Source of the DNA: Bordetella parapertussis
Lineage (GTDB): Bacteria; Pseudomonadota; Gammaproteobacteria; Burkholderiales; Burkholderiaceae_B
Direction: 5' to 3'
Assembly (NCBI GenBank): GCA_945868195.1
Contig: CAMBLP010000102.1
Location: 1-7,709 of the forward strand
Length of the DNA stretch: 7,709 bases
The stretch's first letter is position 1; every line of letters starts with the position of its first letter. The notes under the pieces were generated by a model. It did not search any database, was not told the DNA's origin, and saw nothing but the letters and a program-made list of their open reading frames with translations. Below, in pieces: positions 4,498-7,709 of this stretch. The position numbers and the translations under genes were made by a program.

Positions 4498-6627
4498 ATG
4501 GCCGGAATGACACCAAACGAAGGCGGTATGTTCGCTTCCAACACCACCAACGCACAATTTAAAAAATCTCTTAACAAGGTTTACACCTGGTATACAGGTG
4601 GATTTTTCATCTTTGTTATTGCGCTTGCCATTGCCGAACAAATGGGTTTGTCACGTGCTTGGATCGGCTATATCTTTCTAGGTGCAACAGTTGCCCTATA
4701 TGCCGGAATCGGCATTATGAGCCGTACCAATGATGCCGCCGAGTACTACGTCGCGGGTCGACGCGTACCTGCGCTTTACAACGGTATGGCAACTGGCGCG
4801 GACTGGATGTCTGCCGCATCCTTTATCGGTATGGCGGGCACCTTGTACCTCACAGGCTACAGTGGTCTGGCCTTTATTATGGGTTGGACAGGTGGCTACT
4901 GCTTGGTCGCTTTGTTTTTAGCGCCTTACCTGCGCAAGTTTGGTCAGTTTACGATTCCAGACTTTCTGGGCGAACGCTATGACGGCAATTTGCCACGCCT
5001 GCTTGGTATCATCGCTGCCATTCTTTGTTCTTTCACCTATGTTGTCGCTCAGATTTACGGCGTAGGTCTGATCACGACACGTTTGGCGGGTGTGCCCTTT
5101 GAAATCGGTATTTTCTTGGGTCTTGGCGGCATTTTGGTGTGTTCTTTCCTTGGTGGGATGCGCGCGGTAACTTGGACTCAAGTCGCTCAGTACATCATTC
5201 TGATCGTGGCTTACATGATCCCCGTGGTCTATCTGTCGATCAAACAAACGGGTGTTCCTATTCCACAGGCGATCTATGGCTATCAACTTGAAAAAGTGAC
5301 TGCCAAAGAAGCTCAGCTGCTAAAAGATCCAAAAGAACTTGAAGTCATTGCGATCTTTAAAAAGCGCGCTGACGAAGCCGCTGCAAAGCTCAAGGATGTT
5401 CCTGCCTCGATGGTTGCCGCAAAAGCAGATGCAGAAAAACGTGTTGCTGACTTAAAAGCAGCGAATGCGCCCAAAGCTGAACAAGATGCCGCACAAAAAG
5501 CACTCGCAGCGGTTCCCAAAACTGAAGCTGAAGCAAAGAAGCTTTGGACGCAAGAGCGTGCTGCAAATAGCGCACGGGCTGTTCCATTGGCGGGTATGCC
5601 TCGTCATGCTCAGCAATTTGCCGGTGATCCAAACGGTACTGACGCTCAAAAGATTGCTTACGATACCTCACGTCGTAACTTCCTAGCGCTGATTTTCTGC
5701 TTGATGGTCGGTACTGCCGCCTTACCGCATATTTTGATGCGTTACTACACAACGCCTTCTGTCAGACAAGCACGTGAATCGGTCACCTGGTCTCTGTTCT
5801 TTATCTTCTTGTTGTATTTCACGGCGCCTGCTCTCGCAGTGTTAGTGAAATACGAGGTGTTCCATGTCCTTGTCGGAACACCGTTCGATAAACTACCAGG
5901 ATGGATTGCACAATGGACGGCCGTTGATCCTGCACTGCTTTCCGTCGTTGATATCAACAAAGACGGCATCTTGCAATTGGGTGAAATGCGCATCGGCGGC
6001 GACATTATTGTGTTGGCCACACCAGAAATCGGTGGTTTACCGTACGTGATTTCTGGCATGGTTGCAGCAGGTGGTTTAGCAGCAGCGCTCTCCACAGCAG
6101 ACGGCTTGCTGTTGACGATTGCCAACGCTTTGTCCCACGACCTTTACTACAAGATGATTAATCCTAACGCGCCGACAGCACGTCGCGTGATGATCTCTAA
6201 AATCTTGTTGCTCGTTGTCGCCCTTGCGGCTGCCTATGTTGCTGCACAGAAACCGGCTGACATCTTGTTCTTAGTGTCTGCGGCGTTCTCTTTCGCTGCG
6301 GCTGCGTTCTTCCCTGCCCTGACCTTGGGGATTTTCTGGAAACGCGCAAACAAGTGGGGTGCCGTAGTGGGCATGATCGGCGGTCTCGGTGTCACCTTCT
6401 ATTACATGGTGACGACTCAACCTTGGCTGCGCGGTGTGTTTGGCATCACCTCCCCGATCGAGCTCTGGTATGGCATTTTGCCAATCTCGGCTGGTATCTT
6501 TGGCGTGCCGCTCGGCTTTGCACTGATCATCATTGTGAGCTTGCTGACCCCAGCGCCTCGCAAAGAAATCCAAGACTTGGTGGATCATGTGCGCTACCCC
6601 ACACTGCGTGGCGATGCAGCACGTTAA
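4498..6627 (+). CDS. Sodium:solute symporter, VC_2705 type, large subunit
   Basis: Inner-membrane secondary transporter of the SSS family, 709 residues. Seen: an extra N-terminal helix (about 30-47), helix 2 (54-74), the EYYVAGRRVPALYNGMATGADWMS signature (82-105) that corresponds to the first helix of the LeuT-type core, further helices to residue 260, a charged insert (about 262-391), helices from 392 on, and ALSTADGLLL, whose Ser532-Thr533 align with the sodium-binding Ser340-Thr341 of PutP. Sodium-driven uptake is therefore well supported. The substrate is not readable; relatives are usually annotated as acetate or other short carboxylate carriers, and the TctD/TctE-like regulators upstream fit that. 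Two oddities are the lysine/alanine-rich insert and an EF-hand-like loop (485-496). The gene ends the block before a strong terminator. Confidence 0.94.
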   Translation: MAGMTPNEGGMFASNTTNAQFKKSLNKVYTWYTGGFFIFVIALAIAEQMGLSRAWIGYIFLGATVALYAGIGIMSRTNDAAEYYVAGRRVPALYNGMATGADWMSAASFIGMAGTLYLTGYSGLAFIMGWTGGYCLVALFLAPYLRKFGQFTIPDFLGERYDGNLPRLLGIIAAILCSFTYVVAQIYGVGLITTRLAGVPFEIGIFLGLGGILVCSFLGGMRAVTWTQVAQYIILIVAYMIPVVYLSIKQTGVPIPQAIYGYQLEKVTAKEAQLLKDPKELEVIAIFKKRADEAAAKLKDVPASMVAAKADAEKRVADLKAANAPKAEQDAAQKALAAVPKTEAEAKKLWTQERAANSARAVPLAGMPRHAQQFAGDPNGTDAQKIAYDTSRRNFLALIFCLMVGTAALPHILMRYYTTPSVRQARESVTWSLFFIFLLYFTAPALAVLVKYEVFHVLVGTPFDKLPGWIAQWTAVDPALLSVVDINKDGILQLGEMRIGGDIIVLATPEIGGLPYVISGMVAAGGLAAALSTADGLLLTIANALSHDLYYKMINPNAPTARRVMISKILLLVVALAAAYVAAQKPADILFLVSAAFSFAAAAFFPALTLGIFWKRANKWGAVVGMIGGLGVTFYYMVTTQPWLRGVFGITSPIELWYGILPISAGIFGVPLGFALIIIVSLLTPAPRKEIQDLVDHVRYPTLRGDAAR
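5281..5670 (+). other. Charged, helix-prone insert inside the symporter
   Basis: Residues about 262-391 are rich in Ala, Lys, Glu and Asp (for example KKRADEAAAKLKDV and AEKRVADLKAAN) and have no hydrophobic helix. The stretch is likely to form long amphipathic helices or a coiled coil. By alignment with PutP topology it lies between the helices equivalent to VI and VII, hence on the periplasmic side. PutP has only a short loop there. Segment and composition are seen; location and structure are inferred. Confidence 0.75.
5950..5985 (+). other. EF-hand-type calcium-binding loop in the symporter
   Basis: DINKDGILQLGE, residues 485-496, fits the canonical 12-residue loop: Asp1, Asn3, Asp5, Gly6, a hydrophobic residue at 8 and Glu12. 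It lies in the loop between the helices equivalent to PutP VIII and IX, predicted to face the periplasm. The flanking sequence does not show two clear EF helices, so this may be a lone dockerin-like loop. Confidence 0.6.
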
Positions 6628-6643
6628 TTAAAAACAGTTCCCC

Positions 6644-6676
6644 GCCGTCTGAGACTGCTGCGCTCAAACGGCTTTT
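6644..6676 (+). terminator. First hairpin of a tandem terminator
   Basis: GCCGTCTGAG (6644-6653) pairs with CTCAAACGGC (6663-6672) over ten positions with one C/A mismatch and a nine-base loop, followed by TTTT. It begins 16 bases after the symporter stop. Alone it is moderate; it precedes a stronger hairpin. Confidence 0.6.
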
Positions 6677-6700
6677 AAGCCCCTTCGGGGGCTTTTTTTT
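6677..6700 (+). terminator. Strong intrinsic terminator of the symporter block
   Basis: AAGCCCC (6677-6683), TTCG loop, GGGGCTT (6688-6694), followed by more T to 6700: a GC-rich seven-pair stem with a very stable UUCG tetraloop and a T-run of eight counting the last stem bases. It ends plus-strand transcription before the converging minus-strand genes. Read on the minus strand the hairpin is not followed by a T-run, so it would not be a typical terminator for the SnoaL-like gene. Confidence 0.93.
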
Positions 6701-6729
6701 ATTTCAACGTTAATGAATATGAAAGTAGG

Positions 6730-7158
6730 CTAGACTGCCGTTGGGAGCGAAAGTTTGCGCCGGATCATGCGCAGAACAGAACCGAGCAGGGGAATTTTTT
6801 CATAGACCTGCTGAGCTGCATCCCAATAGTCGCGATGCAAAATAATCAGGCCCTGATCGTTTAACTCAAACTGTGTGCAACCAGATATTTGCTGCGCTTG
6901 ACCACGACACACGAAAAGAAAGTCCCATGTCATAAACGCTTGGCGCTCATCGACCACCTTCGACGAGATCACGAAACGTGGATGCTCTAGCGTATCGAAC
7001 ATGTGCTGATATACCGCCCGCACTGAAGCTAAGCCCACGAGGTGATTAAAGGGGTCAATAAACACAGCATCTGGGGCATAAATCTCACCCACACGCTCCA
7101 GCGTTTCTGGGCTAAGCGTTTGAAACCAATGTGCAATGTCTGAGAAGCGCGCGCTCAT
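6730..7158 (-). CDS. SnoaL/NTF2-like protein
   Basis: 142 residues, soluble, one alpha+beta cone domain of the NTF2-like superfamily. Seen: N-terminal helix with HWFQTLSPETL, the FIDPFNHLVGLASVRAVYQHMF segment (about 33-54), beta strands with MTWDFLFVCRG, GCTQFELNDQGLI, and the C-terminal HRDYWDAAQQVYEKIPLLG block (about 108-126). The fold serves as a small-molecule pocket in enzymes and binding proteins; no reaction can be assigned. The chosen ATG (7158) has AAAGGTG eight bases upstream and starts 11 bases after the SDR stop; an in-frame ATG at 7212 lies within the SDR gene and is unlikely. The DPFN and HRDYWD motifs with an adjacent SDR resemble the pair found in RpoE/ChrR-linked lipid-modification clusters, an inference from memory of those families. 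Confidence 0.85.
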   Translation of the reverse strand: MSARFSDIAHWFQTLSPETLERVGEIYAPDAVFIDPFNHLVGLASVRAVYQHMFDTLEHPRFVISSKVVDERQAFMTWDFLFVCRGQAQQISGCTQFELNDQGLIILHRDYWDAAQQVYEKIPLLGSVLRMIRRKLSLPTAV

Positions 7159-7169
7159 GCCTGACACCT

Positions 7170-7709
7170 TTAAAGCTTGGTAATTTTGTGCAAAAGAGGA
7201 AACCGCAAGCAATCCGGGAGAAAACTGATCCAGCGTAAGGCACCTGCAAAACCACGCGGGAAACGAATTTCGAAATCGCCTTTCTCGAAACCCGCCACAA
7301 TCGCCTTGGCAGCCTCGGCAGGCTTCATCAAACCAGGCATTTCAAAATCATTGCCCGCAGTCATCGGTGTTTCAACAAAGCCAGGGTTGATCAGGTAAAC
7401 GGAAATCCCTTTAGGCTCAAGCTCAAAGTAAAGCGTCTGCGCCATATTATTGAGCGCGGCTTTGGTAGCACCGTATATCACGGCTTTTGGCAAACCGGTA
7501 TACGCAGAAATACTCGCAATCACAGCCATTCCACCCTCACCTCTTTTTAAGAAATAAGGGACTAAAAGAGACACGCCTCGGTAAACACCCACCACATTCA
7601 AATCAAAACTCTTTTGTACGTGGTCTAAATCCAACTCCCAACTGTGTGTCGGATCGTAGCGCGCGGCGCCAAAGACCACCAAATCGATATGTCCCATCGC
7701 AGCAAGGGT
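7170..7709 (-). CDS. Short-chain dehydrogenase/reductase, C-terminal part (cut by window edge)
   Basis: Oxidoreductase of the SDR superfamily using NAD(P)H. The frame is open to the edge, so only 179 C-terminal residues are visible; the TGxxxGIG cofactor motif, about 70-80 residues, lies outside. Numbering from the Met at 7697: structural Asn34 (DLNVVG), catalytic Ser62 (IASISAY), Tyr75 and Lys79 (YGATK), then NPGFVETPMT. The tail (FPRGFAGALRWISFLPDCLRFP) is basic and hydrophobic, as in SDRs that act near membranes or on lipids. The usual NNAG motif reads FGAA here. The Met at 7697 is probably internal, since codons upstream continue in frame (TLAA) and the protein would otherwise lack its cofactor fold. 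It heads or continues a minus-strand operon with the SnoaL-like gene. The substrate is unknown. Confidence 0.92.
   Translation of the reverse strand, partial: TLAAMGHIDLVVFGAARYDPTHSWELDLDHVQKSFDLNVVGVYRGVSLLVPYFLKRGEGGMAVIASISAYTGLPKAVIYGATKAALNNMAQTLYFELEPKGISVYLINPGFVETPMTAGNDFEMPGLMKPAEAAKAIVAGFEKGDFEIRFPRGFAGALRWISFLPDCLRFPLLHKITKL

Noticed and set aside
4918..5286. 122-codon minus-strand frame
   Set aside because: It is antisense to the symporter, has no recognisable motif and no start signal; the plus-strand frame is clearly the real gene.
5390..6125. Two overlapping minus-strand frames of 120 and 126 codons
   Set aside because: Both are antisense shadows of the symporter with no domain.
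6677..6700. Bidirectional terminator serving both converging operons
   Set aside because: On the minus strand the T-run becomes an A-run before the stem and no T-run follows, so only plus-strand termination is well supported.
7159..7212. Earlier ATG adding 18 residues to the SnoaL-like protein
   Set aside because: It overlaps the SDR gene, and the internal ATG at 7158 has a good Shine-Dalgarno.

Overview
The window looks like chromosomal DNA of a betaproteobacterium, probably Burkholderiales with a roughly balanced base composition. The evidence is the RecA sequence, the betaproteobacterial LexA box (CTGT-N8-ACAG) in its promoter, a TctD/TctE-like two-component pair, and a DUF4212 plus VC_2705-type sodium/solute symporter pair. 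I cannot name a genus. No rRNA, tRNA, insertion sequence or CRISPR array is visible.

Layout. Positions 1-589 (minus strand) hold the N-terminal 196 residues of recA, cut by the window edge. A divergent intergenic region (590-833) carries the recA promoter with a perfect LexA operator, plus repeats in front of the plus-strand genes. Plus-strand genes then run to 6627: an OmpR-family response regulator (834-1511), its histidine kinase (1564-3048), a 196-bp gap with an 11-bp-phased direct repeat, a 98-aa two-helix membrane protein starting with TTG (3245-3541), a TPR protein coupled to it by an ATGA overlap (3538-4104), a 128-bp gap that is extremely T-rich and ends in a GNRA-loop hairpin, the DUF4212 small subunit (4233-4496) and, one base later, the large symporter subunit (4498-6627). 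A strong terminator at 6677-6700 closes this block. Converging from the right on the minus strand is an SDR oxidoreductase (7709-7170, N-terminus outside the window) followed 11 bases later by a SnoaL/NTF2-like protein (7158-6730).

How they may work together. The two-component system resembles TctD/TctE, a type that often controls uptake of small carboxylates, and it sits directly upstream of a sodium-driven carboxylate-type transporter. The phased repeat between kinase and transporter block is a good candidate operator for the regulator, so a sensor-to-transporter circuit is a reasonable inference. The small membrane protein and the TPR protein lie inside this block with no known role. The SDR and SnoaL-like pair resembles the pair found in the RpoE/ChrR-linked gene clusters for lipid modification and singlet-oxygen response; the rest of such a cluster would lie beyond position 7709.

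Most unusual points: the phased repeat, the 73-base T-rich leader, and two extra elements in the symporter (a 130-residue charged insert and a canonical EF-hand loop) that both map to the periplasmic side.
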